This document shows, one piece after another, positions 17,448-25,195 of a DNA stretch of 64,000 nucleotides (the first letter of the stretch is position 1; the number at the start of each line of letters is the position of its first letter). Below the pieces are notes generated by a model. That model was not told the DNA's origin and ran no database searches. It saw only the letters and a list, made by a program, of their open reading frames with translations. This DNA is from CBCYMI01 sp965183855 (lineage in GTDB: Bacteria; Pseudomonadota; Alphaproteobacteria; Caulobacterales; Maricaulaceae). Made by a program: the position numbers and the translations under genes. Location: assembly GCA_965183855.1 (NCBI GenBank), contig CBCYMI010000016.1:62001-126000 (forward strand). Reading direction: 5' to 3'.

Positions 17448-18314
17448 ATGAGCAGGATTTATCTGAATATAAAGGCTTTCATCTTTTTTTCTATTGGTTT
17501 TCTTCTAATATTATACTGTTTTATAGGGCAGGCATCTTCTTGCCCAGATTTAAAAATTCAGAAACAGAAGGGTGAGATATATAAAGAGAAAAATATAAAC
17601 TTGCATTCATCTGACGAGAAAAAGCAGAAAGCGTTAAAAAAACCATCTATATATGTAGGAAAAATGAAACAGTTTTTCCCATATTGGGGACGCTATCTTA
17701 AACTTACACCTTCTAAAAGAGATAAATTCCAATATGTTTTCTATGCTTGGAATGAAGATGAAATTCCCACTAACACAGCTAAATTATGGTATTGTAAAGG
17801 CTCTGAGAGAATTTATCTAGAAATATTAAAGACAGGTAAAATAACGAATATGCCTGATTTGGAAATATATCAAAAAAACCTTGCTCTTTTTACGGACAAT
17901 GCAGAACAGGAAACCCGATTTCAGATTCATGCCTTTTTTGAACCTGTCGTTCAATATAAAATTATTACACCAGGAATTCAAGATATCGTAAAAACAGATA
18001 AAAATCCTAGCCATGCCCAAAAAAAATATTATCAATTATCTCTTATTGAACTTAGAGAGGCGTATCAGCAATTTAACAATGTATATCAGTATATTTTGGG
18101 ATTAAGAGGAATGTTTACACCTAAATTAAATTGGATTGCTTTTGCCTTTAACCAGTCAGTACCAGAAGCAATTGCGATTGATTATAAACAGGAAAAAACA
18201 GAATTGCATATTCAATATGATAAAGCTTATTTTAGTCTTAAAAATAAAAAGATGAAACAATATGTAACACTGAGATTTGGAGAAATACCCGAACGAATCT
18301 GGTTTGAAACATAA
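17448..18314 (+). CDS. Unknown secreted protein
   Basis: I do not recognise this 288-residue protein. It has an N-terminal hydrophobic segment (AFIFFSIGFLLILYCFIGQA) that reads as a signal peptide ending near ASSCP. A basic linker follows, and then a predicted beta-rich region with many aromatic residues (FFPYWGRYLKL, FQYVFYAWNED, AKLWYCKGSERIYLEI). The ending LRFGEIPERIWFET is charged and aromatic. It lies between a methyltransferase lipoprotein and an SCP2 protein on the same strand, so it probably acts in the envelope. Codon use looks like that of its neighbours. Confidence 0.7.
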   Translation: MSRIYLNIKAFIFFSIGFLLILYCFIGQASSCPDLKIQKQKGEIYKEKNINLHSSDEKKQKALKKPSIYVGKMKQFFPYWGRYLKLTPSKRDKFQYVFYAWNEDEIPTNTAKLWYCKGSERIYLEILKTGKITNMPDLEIYQKNLALFTDNAEQETRFQIHAFFEPVVQYKIITPGIQDIVKTDKNPSHAQKKYYQLSLIELREAYQQFNNVYQYILGLRGMFTPKLNWIAFAFNQSVPEAIAIDYKQEKTELHIQYDKAYFSLKNKKMKQYVTLRFGEIPERIWFET

Positions 18315-18358
18315 GTAAAATTATGTTAATAACTGGATTCTAATTAAAAGGAGAAAAA

Positions 18359-18661
18359 ATGTTATCATTGGAAGAAATTACAAATAACCTCAAAAATGCA
18401 GTTGAAAAATCAGGAGGGTTAGATAAATCTGTTAAATTTGACTTTGGTGATCTTGGTAAGGTTCTGATCAACGGTACAAATGTTACAAATGACGATGGAG
18501 AGGCAGATTGCACGGTTGGAATGTCATTAGAAGATTTTATGAAAATGGCAAAAGGGGAAATTAACCCAACCTCAGCTTTTATGTCAGGAAAGTTAAAAAT
18601 ATTGGGAGATATGACTGCTGCAATGGGATTACAAAACTTGCTTAAAGATTTTATATCCTAA
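18359..18661 (+). CDS. SCP2 sterol-binding domain protein
   Basis: A 100-residue single-domain SCP2-family lipid-binding protein. Characteristic elements are VKFDFGDLGKVLING, the turn around NDDGEADCTVGMSLEDFMKMA, and NPTSAFMSGKLKILGDMTAAM, the conserved family segment. It is cytoplasmic, with no signal peptide. AAAGGAG sits 6 nt before the ATG. Such proteins bind acyl chains or other hydrophobic ligands; the bacterial ligand is not known. Confidence 0.92.
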   Translation: MLSLEEITNNLKNAVEKSGGLDKSVKFDFGDLGKVLINGTNVTNDDGEADCTVGMSLEDFMKMAKGEINPTSAFMSGKLKILGDMTAAMGLQNLLKDFIS

Positions 18662-18842
18662 AAAAGCGAGTTAAAACAGTCATTTTGTTTTAGATATATC
18701 GGGTCTATTTAAGATATAAAAAACCCATTCTGTCTTAATGATACTAATATTATTTAACCATTTTGATCTTATGATTTGTTTTGATTCCCTGATGTTCTTA
18801 AACAGAGCATGGTTTGTTCTGTTAGATGGGGCTGTCCAGACT

Positions 18843-19211
18843 TTATGAATTTTGCAGGCTTAATGATTTTGCAAGGCGTAAAAGATAACGTCTGGGAAGT
18901 TCATGCAATCCATAATAGGCTCTTACAAGATCAACGGTTTCTTCTTTTTCCATGATATCTTTGATTTTTGATTCATGAGTTTGTTCACTTTCTTTTTTAT
19001 ATCCATCAAAAAAATATTGGATAGGGGTTGCAAGTGCTTCAGAGATTTTGTAAAGCCGGCTTGCACTCACCCGGTTGGTGCCTGATTCATATTTTTGAAT
19101 TTGTTGAAAGCGTACACCGATACGATCTGCAAGCTGTTGCTGTGTTAAACCCGTTAATTTTCTACGATGGCGTAACCTGCTACCAACATATAAATCGATA
19201 TTATCTGACAT
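18843..19211 (-). CDS. XRE-family transcriptional regulator
   Basis: Small DNA-binding regulator with a Cro/C1-type helix-turn-helix at about residues 8-64 (VGSRLRHRRKLTGLTQQQLA, IGVRFQQIQKYESGTNRVSA, LYKISEALATPIQYFFDG). The C-terminal tail has a conserved helical ending, AYYGLHELPRRYLLRLAKSL. This 120-130 residue layout is widespread in alphaproteobacteria as a stand-alone regulator. It is divergent from cpdR across 400 bases. Target genes are unknown. Confidence 0.88.
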   Translation of the reverse strand: MSDNIDLYVGSRLRHRRKLTGLTQQQLADRIGVRFQQIQKYESGTNRVSASRLYKISEALATPIQYFFDGYKKESEQTHESKIKDIMEKEETVDLVRAYYGLHELPRRYLLRLAKSLSLQNS

Positions 19212-19614
19212 AAGATATCCCTGACTTAAACTATAATAATTATAGAATATGCAAAAATTATGCCTAATATATGGCTTTACTTTAATTCAGAGCTTAACGA
19301 GATCAAAAATTGGAGAAAAAAGTATTATTTTGATACATTTTTTTAATAGAGTTTGTGTTATATTCCTTATTTGTTTTATTATATAACATTTTATGGATAA
19401 AGGGTCTGATTTATTAGATAAAACATGTCTGATGCTTTTTATAGATTTATACCTTATATAATATAAAATATAATATAAATTTATATATTGTATACATTTT
19501 TTTTTATAAAAAGAGTTGTTTTTTTTTAAACTGCCTATTTTTGGCATGGAATTTGTTAACTAAAAATTAAATATTGTTTTTTGAAAATATAATTATTTTT
19601 AGATAGGATAGAAG
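19212..19614. other. Divergent intergenic region XRE regulator / cpdR
   Basis: Extremely AT-rich (TA-repeat-like around 19440-19500). No gene; an 86-codon antisense frame here is low-complexity and unsupported. A CtrA-like site lies at 19556-19570. Confidence 0.5.
19556..19570. promoter_or_regulatory. CtrA-box-like site upstream of cpdR
   Basis: TTAAC-TAAAAA-TTAA fits the CtrA consensus TTAA-N7-TTAA, including the C after the first half-site. It ends 44 bases before the cpdR start. Such sites occur by chance in DNA this AT-rich, but the position before a gene of the CckA-ChpT-CpdR/CtrA circuit makes it plausible. Confidence 0.4.
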
Positions 19615-20007
19615 GTGAAAAAAATACTCTTTGCAGAAGATAATACTCATTTGAGAAGCTTTCTAACAGGAATTTTAGAAAAGGAAGGCTATAATATTCG
19701 TGCGTTTGATAATGGATTAAAGGCGTGGGAGTATTATCAAGGCTCTGATCATGATTATAATTTGCTTTTAACAGATTTAGTTATGCCAGAAATGGGAGGT
19801 GTAGAGCTTGCTAGAAACATATATAAATTAAATCCTGAGATAAAAATATTATTTATTACAGGCTTTTCTTTTGTTGCATTAAAGGTAGAAAATAAGTTCC
19901 AAGAAAGTGCAGGCGTGGTTTCAAAACCATTCCATTTAAAGGAGTTAATTAAGAAAATTAACCAGATTTTTGAAGAAATAGAGTATCATGCTTCAACAAA
20001 ATGCTAG
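19615..20007 (+). CDS. cpdR: Response regulator CpdR
   Basis: Single-domain receiver that, when unphosphorylated, primes ClpXP to degrade CtrA and other cell-cycle proteins in alphaproteobacteria. Receiver residues are present: acidic pair E8-D9, phospho-Asp54 in LLTDLVMPEM, Thr82 in FITGF, and Lys104 in VSKPFH. The stretch KILFITGFSFVALK and the tail SKPFHLKELI match CpdR closely. The GTG start follows AGGATAGAAG. The neighbouring tRNA-Val is also a familiar arrangement in alphaproteobacteria. Length 130 is slightly above the usual 118-125. Confidence 0.93.
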   Translation: MKKILFAEDNTHLRSFLTGILEKEGYNIRAFDNGLKAWEYYQGSDHDYNLLLTDLVMPEMGGVELARNIYKLNPEIKILFITGFSFVALKVENKFQESAGVVSKPFHLKELIKKINQIFEEIEYHASTKC

Positions 20008-20163
20008 AGGTTTTATATATAAAATACAAACGGATCTAATGTTTAGGATGAATGGGTTATATCATTAGATAAAAGTATTCAAAATGACATGCTCATCTTG
20101 TTTATTAACGGTTCGTATTGCTTGTGTTTTCAGATAAAAGTATTGATTAATCCTATTTTCCTC

Positions 20164-20192
20164 TTGCAACTCTATTTAGTCGAGGATATATC
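20164..20192 (+). promoter_or_regulatory. Sigma70-type promoter for tRNA-Val
   Basis: TTGCAA (20164-20169) and TATATC (20187-20192) are separated by exactly 17 bases. The predicted start, near 20199, is about 40 bases before the tRNA. Confidence 0.55.
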
Positions 20193-20239
20193 CTTATATA
20201 AGAAGAAGGTTGGTTCCTGGATTTGTTCAGGATAGAAGG

Positions 20240-20314
20240 GAGTGCGTAGCTCAGCGGTAGAGCACTACGTTGACATCGTAGGGGTCGCTGGTTCAATCCC
20301 AGCCGTGCTCACCA
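20240..20314 (+). tRNA. tRNA-Val (GAC)
   Basis: Cloverleaf with acceptor GAGTGCG/CGTGCTC, a D arm with AGCTCAGCGGTAGAGC, and anticodon stem CTACG/CGTAG with loop TTGACAT (anticodon GAC at 20272-20274). The T arm is GCTGG-TTCAATC-CCAGC. The discriminator is A and the 3' CCA is encoded (20312-20314). A promoter lies about 50 bases upstream. Confidence 0.97.
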
Positions 20315-20411
20315 TTTGTTTAGGAATTTTTCTATCCACTATTGTTTCAGATAAGTTTTGGTTATTTTTTAGCCTAATCTTGTAAACTATTAATCTTTGC
20401 AAAGATTTCTC

Positions 20412-21944
20412 ATGTTAAACAAAAATCACACAAAACATTCCGTTTTGACTCAAAGAGGGCATAATCAAGAGTTGATATATGATCAAGAGGTTTATTCTAT
20501 TCTTGAATCTATCAATGATCCCTTGAAAAAGAAAAATTTAATCCAGTCTGGCAGGATTGGAAAAATTGAATATAATAAAAAAAATCCTCATCATCGAAAG
20601 CTCTATCTGATTTTAAATATACCCAGACGGTATCATGTCTTTTACGCATCTTTGAAAGAAGAATTAAATACAAAATTACAAGCATTACATACCTATACGG
20701 ATATTCGAATTGAGTTAAAAGAAATTAAGGTTCAAAATAGAAGAGATCACTCTATTTTAACCTCTGGGAAAAAAACTTTCTGGATGAAACTAAACTGGCT
20801 TATAAACTTATTTAGAAGGGATGGACTTAAAAAAAGACAAGAATTGCAACAAAACAGCATGAAGAAAAGACAGGTTTCTTCTCAAAAAACAGAAATAAAG
20901 AAACAGGAGCAAACATCAACTTTACCCAAAAAGATAGAAAAAGGATTTAGCCCTATTCTAAATCCTAGACCTAAATATATTTTGATGATTGCATCTGGAA
21001 AGGGAGGGGTTGGAAAGTCAACATTAGCCTATTTGTTAGCAAAAGCATTTGCCGTTGAGGGAATTAAAACGGGTCTGTTGGATACAGATATTTATGGACC
21101 TTCACAATCTGTTCTTGCTAATCTTGAAGGTCCTGCAAATATAGTAGAGCGAGAGGGGCATGTCTTATTAGTTCCTGGACTTGTATCTGTTTCTAAACTT
21201 AAATCAGAAAAACCCATAGAGCAGAAGGATCAATCAAAATATTCCAAGAGAGAGCATAAACTTCAGATATCAGCAATAGAAAATAAAAATATTTCTATAT
21301 CCAAGAAAACAGGATTAAAACCAGATCTTGAAGAAAAACAACATCCTATAAAAGCGCATTCTGTTTTTAACCATAAAGATGTAGGAGATAAGCAATATGA
21401 TATTAAAGTTATGTCTATGGGATTATTGATGAAAAAAGGAGCGCCTGCTGCAATGAGGGGGCCTATGGCACAAGGTGCGATCCGTAAAATGTGGAGAGGG
21501 ACGGATTGGGGAGAATTAGATCTTTTAATAATTGATACACCGCCAGGTACTGGAGATATTATTCTTGGTATTATTCAGGAAATCAAGCCAGAGGCTGCAT
21601 TAATCTTGACAATGCCTCCTTTGATTGCCAAGTCTGATGTTGAAAGGTTACAGGCTTTATTAGAAAGAGTGAATCTGCCGATATTGGGGATGGTAGAAAA
21701 CATGTCCTATTATCTGTGTCCTTACTGTGGTCAGAAAAGCAATCCTTTTTATGGAAAAGAGTCAGATTCTGGCAATCAATACCTGGCTAAAATTCCTGTT
21801 TATTCTGATTTTAATCCTGAACAAGTTCTTTCTTCGTCTAAACAAGAAGCGATAGAATTGCCAAAAGAAATTCATACTTTGACGAAGAAAATTTCAAAAA
21901 AACTGAATATTCTCAAGTCTATAAACAGCCAAAAAGAAGGCTAG
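20412..21944 (+). CDS. Mrp/NBP35-family iron-sulfur carrier ATPase
   Basis: P-loop protein that carries Fe-S clusters to target enzymes (Mrp/ApbC). An N-terminal DUF59/MIP18-like domain (about residues 20-105) precedes a basic linker. The ATPase follows: deviant Walker A GKGGVGKS near residue 200, DIYGPSQ, IIDTPPGTGD, and the cluster-binding CPYC of YLCPYCG. Unusually, about 70 hydrophilic Lys/Gln/Ser-rich residues are inserted between LLVPGLVSVSK and IKVMSMG, where relatives have almost none. The protein is therefore 510 residues rather than the usual 350-380. I chose the ATG at 20412; a TTG lies five codons upstream. Confidence 0.9.
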   Translation: MLNKNHTKHSVLTQRGHNQELIYDQEVYSILESINDPLKKKNLIQSGRIGKIEYNKKNPHHRKLYLILNIPRRYHVFYASLKEELNTKLQALHTYTDIRIELKEIKVQNRRDHSILTSGKKTFWMKLNWLINLFRRDGLKKRQELQQNSMKKRQVSSQKTEIKKQEQTSTLPKKIEKGFSPILNPRPKYILMIASGKGGVGKSTLAYLLAKAFAVEGIKTGLLDTDIYGPSQSVLANLEGPANIVEREGHVLLVPGLVSVSKLKSEKPIEQKDQSKYSKREHKLQISAIENKNISISKKTGLKPDLEEKQHPIKAHSVFNHKDVGDKQYDIKVMSMGLLMKKGAPAAMRGPMAQGAIRKMWRGTDWGELDLLIIDTPPGTGDIILGIIQEIKPEAALILTMPPLIAKSDVERLQALLERVNLPILGMVENMSYYLCPYCGQKSNPFYGKESDSGNQYLAKIPVYSDFNPEQVLSSSKQEAIELPKEIHTLTKKISKKLNILKSINSQKEG

Positions 21945-22015
21945 ATCAGAGATGTGTTATATAAAAATCTGACTGAAATGCTGGATTTTATATTAGAAAA
22001 TCTGTTTTTTTTGAG

Positions 22016-23044
22016 TTAAAAATGTTCATAAATCAGCATACCATTTTGATTCTTTTTAAACCTGATTTGGTAAATTTCTTCAATCAGGTATTTAGGAATT
22101 TCTGAGGGAATGGTATTTGCAATCAGCTCTCCTTGATGAATCACCAATAAGCGATCACAATAATGAAAGGCATGTGCTAAATCATGTAAAATCATGACAA
22201 TTCCTTTATTTGATTGTTTTTTAATGGTTTGCATGACTTGACTTTGATAGTGAGGATCAAGATTTGTAATTGGTTCATCCAGTAATAAAAAAGGAGTTTT
22301 TGAAGCAAAAATCCGAGCAAGATGAACTCGAATTTGCTCTCCCCCAGAAAGAGTTTGAAAATTACGATCAGCAAATTTTGAAATACCAACAAATTGCATT
22401 GCCTGTTCAATTGTCAAGTGATCTTCTTTAGAAAGATGATTTAAGTTTGATTGATATGGACTGCGTCCAAGTGCGATAATATGTTTGACAGAAACGGGCC
22501 AAAATACATTTGGGTTTTGAGGTAAATAACTGATTAATTTAGCACGTTGCTTGAATGTTAGCTTTGAAAGCGGATGATAAAAGCGAACAAAATTAAACAG
22601 ATTAAAAAAGGATGGGTTTACCTGTTTTAGATATTGTATTATAGAATTCAAAATTTCTGGTTTCTTTATAAAAGAGTGTATAGAAAAATCAGGAATTATA
22701 GAAATATTATTTTTTTCTTTTTGCTTGGTCAGGCAATGATATTCTTTTTTTTGTGCTAAAGAAACGTTTTTGGCAGAATTAATATAGAAAAAAGGCGTTT
22801 TCTTTGAAGAAGGCAGGTGTGAACTTGCATTTGTTTGATTGACTTCTTTGTGATCTGTATGAAGTGTGATACTTCCTGTGCTTGGTTTTATTAGTCCAGC
22901 AATCACTTTCATCAGGCTTGTTTTTCCAGCGCCGTTTGGACCAATTATTCCGATGATCTCTCCTTGTTTGATGTCAAATTGGATTGAGGTTAAAATTTGT
23001 TTTTTATAAAAGCTTAATCCAATTTGGTGTACATGAATTTTCAT
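22016..23044 (-). CDS. ABC transporter ATPase, FecE/BtuD type, with large insertion
   Basis: ATPase subunit of the following metal-chelate or corrinoid importer. It has Walker A GPNGAGKTS (about 35-43), signature LSGGEQIRVHLARIF, Walker B FLLLDEPI and the switch histidine in ILHDLAHAF. About 90 Lys/Asn/Phe-rich residues (about 64-155) separate Walker A from the Q-loop SYLPQNPNVFW, where the family normally has 25-30. The insertion is in frame, and the downstream motifs are intact, so the enzyme may still fold. AAGGA lies 6 nt before the ATG. It is the last gene of the receptor-binding protein-permease-ATPase operon. Confidence 0.88.
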   Translation of the reverse strand: MKIHVHQIGLSFYKKQILTSIQFDIKQGEIIGIIGPNGAGKTSLMKVIAGLIKPSTGSITLHTDHKEVNQTNASSHLPSSKKTPFFYINSAKNVSLAQKKEYHCLTKQKEKNNISIIPDFSIHSFIKKPEILNSIIQYLKQVNPSFFNLFNFVRFYHPLSKLTFKQRAKLISYLPQNPNVFWPVSVKHIIALGRSPYQSNLNHLSKEDHLTIEQAMQFVGISKFADRNFQTLSGGEQIRVHLARIFASKTPFLLLDEPITNLDPHYQSQVMQTIKKQSNKGIVMILHDLAHAFHYCDRLLVIHQGELIANTIPSEIPKYLIEEIYQIRFKKNQNGMLIYEHF

Positions 23045-23061
23045 GACATATCCTTTTTAGA

Positions 23062-24129
23062 TTATCGTAATTTTCTTTTTAATTTATAAATTAAAAAGAA
23101 GAAAAATGGTGTGCCAATTAAAGCGGTTACAACACCAAGTGGCAAGCTTGGTCGTCCTGTTTGAAATAAATGAATAATAATATCTGAGAGTAATAGTAAA
23201 AATGCTCCTGTTAACGCAGAAGGAAGGACAATTTTAGAGGGTTGATATCCCATAACGGGGCGAATTAGATGAGGTGAAACCAATCCTATAAATCCGATTT
23301 GTCCTGTTGTTGCAACGCTAGCACCAATGGCAAGTGCAGATCCAATAATGATAAGGAATTGGGTTTTTATCAGGTTTGTACCGAGCGTTTGTGCTGTTTC
23401 TTCTCCAAGTGTGAGGTGATCAAGAGCGGGCAAAACAGGGCGTAAGAATAAAAGACCAGCAATCATGAAAGGAAGTACAAGAAAAACATCATTCCAGCTA
23501 GCTTTATCTGTTGATCCCATCATCCAATTCATAATTTCACTTAGAGCCCATGGATTTGGAGATAATGATAAAACCAGAGCCGTTAGTGCTGTTGCAAGTC
23601 CGCTCAATGCAATTCCTGTTAAAATAACCAGACCAGGAGACTGAATATTACAGGTTATACACAATAAGATGCAACTGGTGATCGCTGTTCCAATAAGTGC
23701 CATTAAGGGAATGCTGATTAAAACCAGATTTAGTTTTTCGATGAAATGATCTGAAATTCCTAGAATTGCAAATCCTGTTGCAGAGAAATAAAAGGCAATA
23801 ACGGCACCTAAAACAGCACCTGATGATAATCCTAACACGCCAGGATCTGCAAGCGGATTTTTAAAATATCCTTGTAAGACAGCTCCGATCATGCCAGAAA
23901 CAAATCCTATTAGAAAGGTTAAAATTAATCTTGGCAGTCTGATTTCATATAAAACTAACCTGATTGCGGTCTCTTTTTCAGCTGAAAATTTGTCAGCTGA
24001 AAAAAAGGGTAGAATTTCGACAGGTGAGAAAATGGAAGAAGTTGATATTATCCCTAACAAGAAACAAAGCATAATCAGTGCGCCTAAAATAGAATTTAAA
24101 TGATTTTGTATAAAAGAGGAAGGGTGCAT
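23062..24129 (-). CDS. FecCD-family ABC permease (BtuC-like)
   Basis: Inner-membrane permease for cobalamin or iron-chelate import. Family motifs are YEIRLPRLILTFLIGFVSGM, GYFKNPLADPGVLGLSSGAV and GQIGFIGLVSPHLIRPVMGY. About ten hydrophobic segments are visible; length 355 is normal. The start lies 1 nt after the stop of the binding-protein gene, implying translational coupling, and the ATPase starts 17 nt after its end. Substrate is inferred from the adjacent BtuB-like receptor. Confidence 0.9.
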   Translation of the reverse strand: MHPSSFIQNHLNSILGALIMLCFLLGIISTSSIFSPVEILPFFSADKFSAEKETAIRLVLYEIRLPRLILTFLIGFVSGMIGAVLQGYFKNPLADPGVLGLSSGAVLGAVIAFYFSATGFAILGISDHFIEKLNLVLISIPLMALIGTAITSCILLCITCNIQSPGLVILTGIALSGLATALTALVLSLSPNPWALSEIMNWMMGSTDKASWNDVFLVLPFMIAGLLFLRPVLPALDHLTLGEETAQTLGTNLIKTQFLIIIGSALAIGASVATTGQIGFIGLVSPHLIRPVMGYQPSKIVLPSALTGAFLLLLSDIIIHLFQTGRPSLPLGVVTALIGTPFFFFLIYKLKRKLR

Positions 24130-24130
24130 T

Positions 24131-25195
24131 TTATTTATTTTCCAATCTTTCGGGGAGGTGGGATATATTTTTTTTAACTATTTCTGATTGAATGGCTTGG
24201 TAAAAAAGTGTGCTTGCTTTAATCAGAAAAGGATTTGCACAATTAACGGAATAGGAAGGTATTTCAATCATGGGTGCTTTTTCCATCAAGTTTTGGAAAA
24301 CTGGATGTTGTGTTCGTTTTCCAGAATAGGATGTATATCCCCTTTTGAAATGGCTGGTTATAATTATATCTGGTTTTAAATTTATTGTTTCTTCAAAGGA
24401 TAGTGTATAAAATCCAATCTTCTTTTTAATACTATTTTGTCCGCCTGCTTTTTCCAGGGCATGGCTAATAAAGCTTTGTTTTCCTGTTGTAATACCTGCA
24501 CGGTTAAGATAGAGGAAACTGGGCACATCAGATGAGGTTAAAATGCGCTTACCATTTGATAAGAGATTGTTTTGTTGGTTGTTGATATGAGGTTCGGTTA
24601 GAACTATTTTTTTCTCCATTTCAATGATTTGATCAGATAGGTTTTTGATGATTTGTTTAACGCGCCAGGTTTGATTTAATGCTTTACCAAGTTTTGTTAA
24701 ATTGTCAAACACGTCAGAATAGCGATTCGCATAAGATAGTTTGATAAAGGGAAGCTTTAGGCGCTTTAGCTGGTTTTCCAGTTTTTTTGGACTGGTATAG
24801 TCAAGAATAATTACTGGTTTTGATCTGTATTCATTTTTGGAAAGAGAAGATTTATTTTGAAAATATGCAAGAAAATACAGCCTTTCTGCCGAAGGCCAGG
24901 CTTTTGGCTTTGGTAATGTAAATTGTTGTTTTTCGAAAGGAGTTAAGGCGGTAAGGATAGATAAGGGATGATCATATTGCCAAGAAAGGGCAAGGATAAT
25001 GGGGTCATTATTCAAACTTAGAAGATAAGTATCTGTGCAAATAGAGGTAGAAATTGCTTGGTTAGAAATATGTTCTGGCTTGGGCTTTTTAATAAAAGCC
25101 GATTCTGAAAAAGCAATGTTAAAGTTTAAGACGTAGCCCAGCAAACAAGCTAATGCCAGCTTGGTGATAACCATATACATCTTGATAGTTGACAT
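24131..25195 (-). CDS. Periplasmic substrate-binding protein (BtuF/FecB type)
   Basis: Helical-backbone metal-chelate receptor delivering ligand to the permease. A signal peptide is at the N-terminus (VITKLALACLLGYVLNFNIAF). The two lobes are visible as ERLYFLAYFQNKSSL / VIILDYTSPKKLENQLKRL and NLKPDIIITSHFKRG. RVKQIIKNLSDQIIEME is the connecting helix. The first 77 nt overlap the receptor gene in another frame; GAGGAG lies 12 nt before the 25195 start, which is why I accept the overlap. Internal ATGs at 25180 and 25174 are alternatives. Ligand unknown; corrinoid is the best guess from the receptor. Confidence 0.82.
   Translation of the reverse strand: MSTIKMYMVITKLALACLLGYVLNFNIAFSESAFIKKPKPEHISNQAISTSICTDTYLLSLNNDPIILALSWQYDHPLSILTALTPFEKQQFTLPKPKAWPSAERLYFLAYFQNKSSLSKNEYRSKPVIILDYTSPKKLENQLKRLKLPFIKLSYANRYSDVFDNLTKLGKALNQTWRVKQIIKNLSDQIIEMEKKIVLTEPHINNQQNNLLSNGKRILTSSDVPSFLYLNRAGITTGKQSFISHALEKAGGQNSIKKKIGFYTLSFEETINLKPDIIITSHFKRGYTSYSGKRTQHPVFQNLMEKAPMIEIPSYSVNCANPFLIKASTLFYQAIQSEIVKKNISHLPERLENK

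Noticed and set aside
19287..19547. 86-codon antisense frame between the XRE gene and cpdR
   Set aside because: Ile/Tyr/Lys low-complexity translation of TA-rich DNA, with no ribosome site.
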